From assembly GCF_050859505.1 (NCBI RefSeq), contig NZ_CP193934.1, positions 124,001-188,000 on the forward strand: a DNA stretch of 64,000 nt, in the 5' to 3' direction. Below, piece after piece: positions 50,361-58,204 of the stretch. The number at the start of each line of letters is the position of its first letter. The first letter of the stretch is position 1. The translations under genes and the position numbers were made by a program. The notes below the pieces were generated by a model. That model saw only the letters and a program-made list of their open reading frames with translations. It ran no database searches and was not told the origin of the DNA. The DNA is from Marinirhabdus sp050859505. GTDB taxonomy: Bacteria; Bacteroidota; Bacteroidia; Flavobacteriales; Flavobacteriaceae.

Positions 50361-51107
50361 TTATTGAAATAAAAGACGGCCAGAATTCAATTCTTCAACC
50401 TCTATTATTTTTGGACGATTTAGTGATAGTACATCTCCTACTCCCACAATTCGACCCCGGATGCTTAATTGCGGATTTACAATTATTTTATTGGCACTTC
50501 TATGGAAGATACGTAAATGATCAACAATTAGATTGGCACCTTCAAATCTTGGCACCTCATCTTCAAAAGAAATAATGGCATTTTCGGTATACCCATCTAT
50601 AAAGAAGCCACTAAAACCATTGGCTTCCACGCTTAAATTTACAGAATTGACGGTTAAAGTAAAGTTTCCACTTTTTCTAATCTCTTCAAATCCTCCGGTT
50701 GTATTGCTTATTAATCTTAACTCAGGAAAGTTGAGTATTCCTTCACCCACTACATCATAAGAGCTACCGTTGCGGATTTCCAAAAGGTTTGGGACTGTTA
50801 CCTGGGCTTTTGTGATACCAAAGTCACGAACATAATTACACTCGTTCGCATCTCTTACTACCAATACGCCATCTTGAACATACACCAATACATCTGGCAA
50901 CAAATTTTCTCCAGTTTCTATGATCACCTCTTGTGTAGCCCCCTCTTTAATTAGCAAAGACACGTTATTCTCTATTCTAATCTTGTTAAAGGCATTCACT
51001 TCAAAAGGTATTTGAACCATATTTCCTGCCAACTGAAAGCAATCTGGAGCCGTTTCGCTATCACAAGCAAAACAAAGTAAAACCAATAGGTAGTATAATT
51101 TTTTCAT
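50361..51107 (-). CDS. GIN-domain (DUF2807-like) lipoprotein, cassette copy 1
   Basis: Start at 51107 (248 residues), which gives the lipobox LVLLCFAC (Cys near 15); an earlier in-frame ATG overlaps the upstream gene. Beta-helical repeats as in copy 2: FEVNAFNKIRIENNVSLLIKEGATQEVIIETGENLLPDVLVYVQDGVLVVRDANECNYVRDFG. The ending IFHRSANKIIVNPQLSIRGRIVGVGDVLSLNRPKIIEVEELNSGRLLFQ is clearly homologous to the 48466 gene. It starts 1 base after the upstream PagL-like stop, so the pair is tightly coupled. Confidence 0.8.
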   Translation of the reverse strand: MKKLYYLLVLLCFACDSETAPDCFQLAGNMVQIPFEVNAFNKIRIENNVSLLIKEGATQEVIIETGENLLPDVLVYVQDGVLVVRDANECNYVRDFGITKAQVTVPNLLEIRNGSSYDVVGEGILNFPELRLISNTTGGFEEIRKSGNFTLTVNSVNLSVEANGFSGFFIDGYTENAIISFEDEVPRFEGANLIVDHLRIFHRSANKIIVNPQLSIRGRIVGVGDVLSLNRPKIIEVEELNSGRLLFQ

Positions 51108-51108
51108 C

Positions 51109-52197
51109 TTATAATCGTATTCCAACTCCAAATTCTATCGCTTCCGCATTTGCGGCGTGGGCTTTTACCGAAACCACACTATATAATTTTTCAGAAAAAT
51201 AATACTTTAACCCTATTCTTTCATATACGGGCAACTCGTATTTAGACGGCCAATAAACATAGTACCCCAACTGAATTGGAATTGCAAATTTTGAAATCCG
51301 CAGCTCATACCCTCCAAAAACAGCAACACGTTTATAATCTATTTTTTCTTCATCTTCTTTAAAAAAGGCGATGGCACGATATTCGAGTTCCTTCTCTAAA
51401 GATTTTGAAAAAAACATTTCTGCTCCTAACTGAAACGTGCTTTTATAGCTTATTCGTTTATCTATAAAACCTCCCACTACAAAAAACGGGTGTTGCCCAA
51501 GGCCAACAATATCTCCTTCGTTAATACCACCTCTCACAAATAGATTGTAATGCAAAGGCTCATTAATGTCTTGTTTCTCTTCTAGAGGAAGATATACAGC
51601 TTCTTTTTCATCAAAATCATACTGCACCCCTACGGTCACTGCATACACATTTGTACCAGAATTGGGTGCTCTAAAGCTCCCGTTAGAATGATGTATAAAC
51701 GAAAGTCCTGCCTGCATCCCAAAACCCTTGTATATATTTTTTTGCTGGTAGGTAAGCTGAAAATAGGTGGCGGCTAAAAATCTACTTCCATAGGCAACAT
51801 TTTTAAAGTTGGTATCCAAATCGAACGGATTTGTATTAACACCTATTCCCTGAGCAATTCTTAGCTGTAGTTTCTTTGATAAAAAATAAAAATTAAGATG
51901 ACCATATACCGCAAAATTTTCACCTAGTACTTCACTGTTAAAATTTTGATACCCAAAAGAAACCCCCACATCTGGATAGCCATATTCCTGTTGCCAGTAG
52001 CTAGTACCAAACGTTTTTTTATTAAAACTTAAAATAAAACCTTCTGGCTGATTCCTATTAAGTTGTGTGACATTTTTATTTTGCACCAACAAGGAACCAT
52101 AGTAATAATTGGCATCTACAAAGTAGGGCAAATTAGCTTCGGTTTGCGCAAAAATTGGAGAAGCGCATATCAGTATAAAGAGGATTATTTTTGCCAC
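51109..52197 (-). CDS. PagL-like lipid A deacylase/acyloxyacyl hydrolase, cassette copy 1
   Basis: No ATG is available; I take GTG at 52197 (362 residues; AKIILFILICASPIFAQ is the signal peptide), while TTG at 52215 is an alternative that adds six residues. The PagL signature is IHHSNGSFRAPNSGTN with His169 and Ser171 (GTG numbering). Strands YGHLNFYFLSKKLQLRIAQGIG and GYYVYWPSKYELPVYERIGLKYYFSEKLYSVVSVKAHAANAEAIEFGVGIRL align with the paralogue at 49225. A TACATTTG box lies at 52203-52210 inside the metF end, so this gene may have its own promoter with almost no leader. Confidence 0.78.
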   Translation of the reverse strand: MAKIILFILICASPIFAQTEANLPYFVDANYYYGSLLVQNKNVTQLNRNQPEGFILSFNKKTFGTSYWQQEYGYPDVGVSFGYQNFNSEVLGENFAVYGHLNFYFLSKKLQLRIAQGIGVNTNPFDLDTNFKNVAYGSRFLAATYFQLTYQQKNIYKGFGMQAGLSFIHHSNGSFRAPNSGTNVYAVTVGVQYDFDEKEAVYLPLEEKQDINEPLHYNLFVRGGINEGDIVGLGQHPFFVVGGFIDKRISYKSTFQLGAEMFFSKSLEKELEYRAIAFFKEDEEKIDYKRVAVFGGYELRISKFAIPIQLGYYVYWPSKYELPVYERIGLKYYFSEKLYSVVSVKAHAANAEAIEFGVGIRL

Positions 52198-52202
52198 GGC
52201 GG

Positions 52203-52210
52203 CAAATGTA
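52203..52210 (-). promoter_or_regulatory. Candidate -7 box upstream of the first PagL-like gene
   Basis: The minus strand reads TACATTTG, matching TAnnTTTG, ending 5 bases before the GTG at 52197. If used, transcription would start at or next to the start codon, giving a leaderless message. No TTG lies at the usual -33 distance. Confidence 0.35.
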
Positions 52211-52215
52211 AACAA

Positions 52216-53172
52216 TTAAAATATTTGAGACGCTATAGCCTTAATATTATCGCTTTTCCCCATAGAATAATAATGCACAAATGGCACCCCGGCAGCTACC
52301 AACTCTTTACTTTGAGCAATACACCAATCAATACCCACCTGTCTCACTTGGGTGTTGTCTTTACATTTTACAATTGCCATAATTAACGCATCCGGAAGCT
52401 CTAAGCTAAAACGATGCGGAATTAAATTCAATTGCTTTTTGGTGGCAATGGGCTTTAAACCTGGAATAATAGGCACTGTGATACCCGCAGCCCTGCATTT
52501 TTCAACAAACTGAAAAAATTTAGTATTATCAAAAAACATTTGGGTTACAATATAAGTAGCCCCTTTCTCAATCTTCTTTTTGAGGAAATGAATATCACTA
52601 TCCAAACTTGGTGCTTCCATATGTTTTTCAGGATACCCCGCCACTCCAATGCAGAAATCTGTTGGTGTTTTGTTCTGAAGTTCTTCATCCAAATACACGC
52701 CGTTGTTCAACGCTGAAATTTGTTCTACCAACTTACTAGCATAGGTGTGCCCCTCTTTTTCCGGGGTAAAATAGGTTTCACTTTTTACGGCATCACCACG
52801 AAGTGCCATGACATTATCAATCCCTAAAAAACCTAAATCTATCAGGAAATTCTCTGTATCTTCTTTGCTGAAACCCCCACACAAAATATGCGGAATAGCG
52901 TCCACGTGATATCTGTTCTGAATGGCCGCACATATACCAACCGTTCCCGGACGTTTCCGCACTACTTTTTTCTGAAGCAGCCCATTTTTTAATTCCTGGT
53001 ATACGTATTCCTCACGATGATAGGTAACGTCTATAAATGGCGGATTAAACTCCATTAACGGATCTATATTCTCAAAAATTGAATTGATATTTTGACCTTT
53101 TAACGGAGGTAAAATTTCAAATGAAAACTTAGTGGTTCCTTTTGCCTGTGCTATATGTTCTGTAACTTTCAT
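52216..53172 (-). CDS. metF: 5,10-methylenetetrahydrofolate reductase
   Basis: Makes 5-methyl-THF, the methyl donor for methionine synthase, using FAD and NADH. Its 318 residues form a TIM barrel: KFSFEILPPLKGQ (Glu of the family FEFFPP motif), PFIDVTYHREEYV, GIDNVMALRGDAVK, GVAGYPEKH and TQMFFDNTKFFQFVEKCRAAGITVPIIPG. It directly abuts metH-B (no base between stop of metH-B and its start) and belongs to the SAM-I controlled operon. Confidence 0.96.
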   Translation of the reverse strand: MKVTEHIAQAKGTTKFSFEILPPLKGQNINSIFENIDPLMEFNPPFIDVTYHREEYVYQELKNGLLQKKVVRKRPGTVGICAAIQNRYHVDAIPHILCGGFSKEDTENFLIDLGFLGIDNVMALRGDAVKSETYFTPEKEGHTYASKLVEQISALNNGVYLDEELQNKTPTDFCIGVAGYPEKHMEAPSLDSDIHFLKKKIEKGATYIVTQMFFDNTKFFQFVEKCRAAGITVPIIPGLKPIATKKQLNLIPHRFSLELPDALIMAIVKCKDNTQVRQVGIDWCIAQSKELVAAGVPFVHYYSMGKSDNIKAIASQIF

Positions 53173-55923
53173 CTATTCTGCAATATTTGGCTGCAACCAT
53201 TTTGTTGCTTTTTCAACTGAAATATTTTTTCTTTCGGCGTAGTCTTCCACCTGGTCTTCTTTAATTTTTCCTAATCCGAAATATCGCGCCTGCTCGTTCC
53301 CAAAATAATATCCAGAAACCGAAGCAGCTGGCCACATTGCCATACTATCGGTTAGGGTTACGCCTATTTTTTCTTTCACCTGTAACAATTCCCAGATAGT
53401 TTCTTTTTCCAAATGGTCTGGACAGGCTGGGTAGCCTGGTGCGGGACGAATTCCCTTATAACTTTCTTTAATTAAATCTTCATTACTCAAAGTTTCACCT
53501 GTCGCATACCCCCAATGTTTGGTACGTACTTCTTTATGTAAATATTCTGCAAAAGCTTCGGCCAATCTGTCGGCTAAGGCTTTTACCATAATACTGTTGT
53601 AATCGTCTAATTCAGCTTCGTATTTAGCAGCTAATTCAGCAGTACCAAAACCTGTGGTGACACAAAAACAACCTACATAATCCTGTATTCCAGTTTCAGC
53701 AGGTGCTATAAAATCGGCCAGGGCAATATTGGGTCTACCGGTGGCTTTTTTAGATTGTTGGCGGAGGGTTCTGAAAATCCCCCTCTCGGTCGTGCCTTCC
53801 TCTCGCAAGCTCGTCGGAGGCAAGGAAAGGGGAGAAGAAAATTTAAATTCTATATCATCATCGTTACTACTGTTGGCTTCAAAAAGTCCAAAAATAGCTT
53901 TGGCTTTAAGTTTCTTTTCTGAAATAATTTTTTTGAGCATTTGTTTTGCATCTGCAAAAAGTTCGGTGGCTTGAGTCCCTACAACGTTATCTGTAAGAAT
54001 ATCAGGATATCTCCCATGCAAGTCCCAGCTTCGGAAAAAAGGGGTCCAGTCTATAAAATCCGTTAGCTTTCCTAAATCAAAATCTTCCAGTGTTTGAATC
54101 CCTAACTCGTTCGGTTGTGTGATTTCGGAAGTGTTCCAATCTATCGTAAATTTATTCCTGCGCGCTTCTCCAATTGAAACATAGGTCTTGGTTTGTTGCC
54201 TATTCAAAAAGCTTTTGCGAAACACTGCATAGTCTTCTTTTATCGTTTTTATATAGCTTTCCTTCCGTTCGCTTTGCAATAAATCACCCACCACCGTTAC
54301 CGCTCGGGAGGCGTCGTTTACGTGTACTACGGCGCTTTTGTACTGTGGGTCTATCTTCACAGCTGTATGTGCCTTACTCGTGGTAGCGCCACCAATCAAT
54401 AACGGAACTTCAAACTCCTTGCGTTGCATTTCTTTGGCAAGAAAAACCATTTCATCCAGGGACGGAGTTATTAAGCCACTTAAACCAATAATATCTACGT
54501 TGTGTGCTTTGGCTTCGGCGATTATTTTTTCTGGGGCTACCATGACGCCAAGGTCAACAATTTCATAATTATTACAGGCCAGCACTACTGAAACTATATT
54601 CTTACCAATATCGTGTACATCTCCTTTTACGGTTGCCATTAAAACCTTTCCAGCACTATTACTTTTAGCTCCTTTGTCATTAAAGATAAAAGGTTCTAGA
54701 TACGCCACCGCTTTTTTCATCACCCGTGCGCTCTTCACCACTTGCGGCAGAAACATTTTTCCACTTCCGAAAAGGTCGCCCACTACGTTCATCCCAATCA
54801 TTAAATGCCCTTCAATCACTTCAATGGGTTTGATGACACTCTGTCGGGCTTCTTCTATATCTTCAAGAATGTATTGGTCTATTCCTTTTACGAGTGCTCG
54901 TGTAATTCTGTCCTGTAAAGGCTCTAATCGCCAGGAAAGATCTGCGGTTTTTTCTTTGGACGTGCCTTTAACGGTTTCAGCAAAATCGAGGAGACGTTCG
55001 GTGGCATCATCACGTCTGTCCAGCATCACATCTTCTATGCGCTCCAATAAGTCCTTTGGAATGTCATCATAGATCTCCAGCATCGTTGGGTTTACAATCC
55101 CCATATTCATTCCCGCCTGAATGGCATGGTATAAAAACACCGAGTTCATAGCTTCGCGCACCGCATCATTTCCACGGAAACTAAACGAAACATTACTCAC
55201 TCCTCCACTCACACTACTATGCGGCAAGTTTTTGCGTACCCATCGGGTAGCTTCAATAAAATCTACTGCGTTTTTTTTATGTTCGTCCATTCCCGTAGCG
55301 ACAGGAAAGATGTTTAAATCGAATATAATATCTTCGGGTTTGAAACCAACTTTATTGACCAAAACATCGTAAGATCGTTTTGCAATTTCTATCCTGCGTT
55401 CGTAATTATCTGCCTGCCCTACCTCATCAAAAGCCATCACGATCACAGCCGCACCGTAGCGTTTCACTAAGGTTGCGTGATGGATAAATTCTGCTTCGCC
55501 TTCTTTTAAGCTTATAGAGTTTACAACACATTTTCCCTGCACAACTTGCAAGCCGGCTTCAATGATTTCCCACTTGGAGCTGTCTATCATTATAGGTATT
55601 CGGGCGATATCAGGTTCTGCCATAATCAGGTTTAAGAACTTCACCATAGCTGCTTTACCGTCTATTAGCCCATCGTCCATATTAACGTCTAGAATCTGGG
55701 CGCCGCCTTCTACTTGCTCACGAGCAATACTTAAAGCTTCCTCATACTTATCTTCGTTTATTAAACGCAAAAACCTACGGGAGCCAGCCACATTGGTGCG
55801 CTCTCCTACGTTAATGAAATTGCTTTCAGGCGTAATGATTAGGGGTTCTAGTCCTGATAATTTTAGCCCCCTAACCCCTAAAGGGGGAATTATAGTATTC
55901 TCAAATTCTTCTTTCATATACAT
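53173..55923 (-). CDS. metH: Methionine synthase, B12-binding part (MetH-B)
   Basis: The C-terminal three quarters of cobalamin-dependent methionine synthase as a separate 916-residue protein. Pterin-binding domain about 30-295 (NFINVGERTNVAGS; FDLNIFPVATG), cobalamin cap about 310-410, B12-binding domain with DVHDIG and the cobalt-ligand His437, and the AdoMet activation domain about 560-910 (RPAPGYPACPDH, the reactivation loop). The Hcy-binding part is encoded at 56900-57916. Two features are odd: residues about 10-21 are encoded by one arm of an inverted repeat around the start codon, and residues about 696-717 by an in-frame palindromic element. The start may be either ATG at 55923 or 55917. 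Confidence 0.95.
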   Translation of the reverse strand: MYMKEEFENTIIPPLGVRGLKLSGLEPLIITPESNFINVGERTNVAGSRRFLRLINEDKYEEALSIAREQVEGGAQILDVNMDDGLIDGKAAMVKFLNLIMAEPDIARIPIMIDSSKWEIIEAGLQVVQGKCVVNSISLKEGEAEFIHHATLVKRYGAAVIVMAFDEVGQADNYERRIEIAKRSYDVLVNKVGFKPEDIIFDLNIFPVATGMDEHKKNAVDFIEATRWVRKNLPHSSVSGGVSNVSFSFRGNDAVREAMNSVFLYHAIQAGMNMGIVNPTMLEIYDDIPKDLLERIEDVMLDRRDDATERLLDFAETVKGTSKEKTADLSWRLEPLQDRITRALVKGIDQYILEDIEEARQSVIKPIEVIEGHLMIGMNVVGDLFGSGKMFLPQVVKSARVMKKAVAYLEPFIFNDKGAKSNSAGKVLMATVKGDVHDIGKNIVSVVLACNNYEIVDLGVMVAPEKIIAEAKAHNVDIIGLSGLITPSLDEMVFLAKEMQRKEFEVPLLIGGATTSKAHTAVKIDPQYKSAVVHVNDASRAVTVVGDLLQSERKESYIKTIKEDYAVFRKSFLNRQQTKTYVSIGEARRNKFTIDWNTSEITQPNELGIQTLEDFDLGKLTDFIDWTPFFRSWDLHGRYPDILTDNVVGTQATELFADAKQMLKKIISEKKLKAKAIFGLFEANSSNDDDIEFKFSSPLSLPPTSLREEGTTERGIFRTLRQQSKKATGRPNIALADFIAPAETGIQDYVGCFCVTTGFGTAELAAKYEAELDDYNSIMVKALADRLAEAFAEYLHKEVRTKHWGYATGETLSNEDLIKESYKGIRPAPGYPACPDHLEKETIWELLQVKEKIGVTLTDSMAMWPAASVSGYYFGNEQARYFGLGKIKEDQVEDYAERKNISVEKATKWLQPNIAE
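53773..53839. repeat. In-frame palindromic element inside metH-B
   Basis: A GC-rich imperfect inverted repeat of about 67 bases (cccctctcgg... to ...aaaggggag) that encodes residues about 696-717 of MetH-B (SSPLSLPP...TTERGIF). Its base composition and palindromic form differ from the surrounding coding sequence. The frame is kept on both sides. Confidence 0.7.
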
Positions 55924-55966
55924 TTCAATTATACTCTTTTACCCCCTTTAGGGGTTAGGGACTAAA
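55862..55966. repeat. Inverted repeat flanking the metH-B start codon
   Basis: The arm at 55862-55887 (tttagccccctaacccctaaaggggg) is complementary to that at 55940-55965 (cccctttaggggttagggactaaa), with one mismatch and one bulge. The 52-base loop contains the metH-B ATG. In the mRNA the stem would join the end of the dehydratase gene to codons about 12-21 of metH-B. The downstream arm overlaps the dehydratase stop at 55962. Confidence 0.85.
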
Positions 55967-56903
55967 ACGGTAAATTCATTACATCCACATTTCCGCCAGA
56001 GAGAATAATCCCTATTTTTTTATACTGAAATTTCTCTTTCTCCCTCAAAACAGCTGCAAAAGGGACGGCACAACTAGGTTCGATGATTATTTTCATACGT
56101 TGCCAGATATGTTTCATCGCCTCTACTATTTCATCTTCCTCAACTCGAATAATTTCTGAAACTAACTCCTGAATGATAGGAAAATTTAGGTCTCCCAAAT
56201 TGGTTCGTAATCCGTCTGCTACTGTGTTTGCTGAAGCGTTTGTCTCGATCTTTCCCGATTGTAACGATCTATACGCATCGTCTGCAGCAAAAGGCTCTCC
56301 TCCTATGACGTTGCAATTGTTGCCGAAGTATTTTGCTGCCAGGGCTGTTCCTGCTAGTAAGCCTCCACCCCCAACAGGCACTAACAAATAATCCAACTCT
56401 GGATATTTATGTAATAGCTCTACGCCTGCTGTGGCATTTCCTAAAATCACATCCAGATTATTAGACGGATGTAAAAAGGTGGCACCCGTTTCTTGTTGAA
56501 TTTTTGCTGAAGTTTCCTCGCGCGCTTTCAGCGTACTTTCACATTCGGTTATTATGGCACCATATCCCTTTACTGCTTCTTTTTTAACTGAAGGCGCATT
56601 CTCTGGCATCACTACGTAAGCAGTAACACCCAAATTTTTAGCTGCCAAAGCAACCGCCTGCCCAAAATTTCCTGAAGAATGTGTCACCACGCCAGCCGCT
56701 TTCTGTTCCTTGGATAAATTTTGAATGGCATTGGTAGCACCCCGCATTTTAAAAGCGCCCATTTTCTGAAAGTTCTCACATTTAAAATACACTTGCGCGC
56801 CAGCCATTTCATTTAATGCAGAAGAAGTGAGGACAGGAGTTTGATGTACCAATCCGTCAACCGTATTTATTGCTTTATCTAAATGATTTTTTGTGAGTAT
56901 CAT
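55962..56903 (-). CDS. PLP-dependent threonine/serine dehydratase
   Basis: A 313-residue fold type II PLP enzyme (threonine dehydratase/serine racemase group). Lys52 in GAFKMRGA is the PLP Schiff-base residue; SSGNFGQAVA (about 76-85) binds the phosphate region; VGGGGLLAG (about 177-185) is the Gly-rich phosphate loop; SGGNVDVMNL ends the domain. There is no ACT regulatory domain, so it is the short, catabolic or racemase-like type rather than full IlvA. It overlaps metH-A by 4 bases (ATGA) and precedes metH-B, so it is embedded in the split methionine synthase operon. Substrate (Thr, Ser, hydroxy-Asp) is undetermined. Confidence 0.88.
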   Translation of the reverse strand: MILTKNHLDKAINTVDGLVHQTPVLTSSALNEMAGAQVYFKCENFQKMGAFKMRGATNAIQNLSKEQKAAGVVTHSSGNFGQAVALAAKNLGVTAYVVMPENAPSVKKEAVKGYGAIITECESTLKAREETSAKIQQETGATFLHPSNNLDVILGNATAGVELLHKYPELDYLLVPVGGGGLLAGTALAAKYFGNNCNVIGGEPFAADDAYRSLQSGKIETNASANTVADGLRTNLGDLNFPIIQELVSEIIRVEEDEIVEAMKHIWQRMKIIIEPSCAVPFAAVLREKEKFQYKKIGIILSGGNVDVMNLPF

Positions 56904-57916
56904 ACTGGGGAGTTAATTTCTGAAATCAAAGGTCTGGGTTGGTACTGGGAAGCAATTTTTGCTATGGCTGCAATATGTTCTGGCGTAGTTCCACAACAAC
57001 CTCCTATAATATTGATTAATTTCTTGTCCAAGTATTCTTTTATTTGTGCTGCCATTTGTTCTGGAGATTCGTCATATTCACCAAAGGCATTAGGCAAGCC
57101 TGCATTGGGGTATGCAGAAACGGCGATGTTTGTTCTATTGGCTATTATTTCCAAATGTGGTGTAAGTTGTTTTGCTCCTAACGCACAATTAAAGCCTACA
57201 CTCAACAACGGAATGTGCGAAATAGAGATTAAAAAAGCTTCGGCTGTTTGTCCTGAGAGCGTTCTTCCTGAAGCATCTGTAATAGTACCGCTCACCATAA
57301 TGGGAACTTCTATATTACGTTCGGCTTTTACTTCTTCTATGGCGAAAAGGGCCGCTTTTGCGTTTAAGGTATCGAATATGGTTTCTACCAATAATACATC
57401 TACACCCCCGTCTAAAAGGGCTTCGGTTTGTTGTTTATAGGCGATACGCAATTGATCAAACGAAATAGCCCGGAATCCGGGATCATTTACATCTGGCGAC
57501 ATACTTGCTGTTTTGTTGGTGGGCCCCATGGCACCAGCTACAAATCTGGGTTTGTGGGGTTCTTTTGCCGTAAACTCATCTGCGACTTTTTTTGCGATTT
57601 TGGCGCTTTCAAAATTAAGCTCGTATACCAGATCTTCCATATCGTAATCTGCCATGGCAATGGTTGTAGATGAAAAGGTATTTGTTTCCACGATGTCTGC
57701 TCCTGCTGCAAAGTATTTCGCATGAATCTCTGCAATGGCTTTGGGCTGTGTAAGCGATAGTAAATCGTTATTCCCTTTAACCGATGTGGGATAATCTTTA
57801 AACCGTTCTCCTCTAAAATCTTCTTCTGAAAATTTATAGCGCTGTAACATGGTTCCCATGGCGCCATCTAGGATTAAAATTCGGTTTTGCAGTGCTTGCT
57901 GTATATTGTTTTTCAT
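56900..57916 (-). CDS. metH: Methionine synthase, homocysteine-binding part (MetH-A)
   Basis: The N-terminal homocysteine methyltransferase domain of MetH as a separate 338-residue protein. It begins QNRILILDGAMGTMLQ and contains TNTFSSTTIAMADY. Zinc ligands are the Cys in VGFNCALG (about 234) and the Cys pair in IIGGCCGTTPEHI (about 302-303). It must act with MetH-B (53173-55923). A split MetH is common in flavobacteria, but the two halves are separated here by a dehydratase gene. A hairpin repeat (57922-57941) lies 5 bases before the start codon. Confidence 0.95.
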   Translation of the reverse strand: MKNNIQQALQNRILILDGAMGTMLQRYKFSEEDFRGERFKDYPTSVKGNNDLLSLTQPKAIAEIHAKYFAAGADIVETNTFSSTTIAMADYDMEDLVYELNFESAKIAKKVADEFTAKEPHKPRFVAGAMGPTNKTASMSPDVNDPGFRAISFDQLRIAYKQQTEALLDGGVDVLLVETIFDTLNAKAALFAIEEVKAERNIEVPIMVSGTITDASGRTLSGQTAEAFLISISHIPLLSVGFNCALGAKQLTPHLEIIANRTNIAVSAYPNAGLPNAFGEYDESPEQMAAQIKEYLDKKLINIIGGCCGTTPEHIAAIAKIASQYQPRPLISEINSPV

Positions 57917-57921
57917 TTGTT

Positions 57922-57941
57922 TCCCCTCGACTCCGCTCGGG
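57922..57941. repeat. Palindromic repeat next to the metH-A start
   Basis: cccctcgactccgctcgggg has CCCC/GGGG arms around the core tcgactccgctc shared with 28549-28564 and 58024-58039. It is 5 bases upstream of the metH-A start codon, where a hairpin could limit ribosome access. Confidence 0.6.
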
Positions 57942-58023
57942 GTGCGGTGTTTATTGATCTTTATAAATATTTATCCCTGCGAGAGGGATTGAGGCTTTGT
58001 TGGAGCTCTCCCACAACATTAGT

Positions 58024-58039
58024 CTTCGACTGCGCTCAG
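58024..58039. repeat. Copy of the dispersed cttcgactgcgctcag repeat
   Basis: Matches 28549-28564 with one change (c to g). It is flanked by gt and ac, so that gtct/agac arms could pair. It lies in the metH leader. Confidence 0.55.
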
Positions 58040-58204
58040 ACTGACATTGGGAAGCGACTGCCGAAAGCCCGACGCTTTGCAAATGCCCCAAAGCATTTGT
58101 AAAGGGACTCGCCAAAATATAACTCATTTTGGTCCCTAGGAGGAACTAAACGGTTTTAAAATTTCTATCAAGAATTGTGGAGCGGTGTGGTGACCTGTTT
58201 GTTT

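Larger units (their letters stand above)
57917..58204 (-). promoter_or_regulatory. Repeat-rich metH leader with possible riboswitch expression platform
   Basis: This 288-base stretch between the SAM-I aptamer and metH-A contains no gene. On the minus strand, in order: TTCTTGATA (58174-58166), nine bases complementary to TATCAAGAA at the aptamer 5' end (58331-58323), an anti-P1 candidate; a hairpin AGGGACCAAAAT...GTCCCT (58137-58103) followed by TTTA, a terminator candidate; CAAATGC/GCATTTG (58099-58080); cttcgactgcgctcag (58024-58039); ATCCCT/AGGGAT (57989-57973); and CCCCGAGC...GAGGGG (57941-57922) next to the start codon. Confidence 0.5.

Noticed and set aside
54674..55072. Open frame of 132 codons opposite metH-B
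   Set aside because: Antisense to the cap and pterin domains of MetH-B; Ser/Arg-rich shadow translation.
56883..57440. Open frame of 185 codons opposite metH-A
   Set aside because: Antisense to the homocysteine-binding domain, whose motifs are intact; composition is that of a shadow frame.
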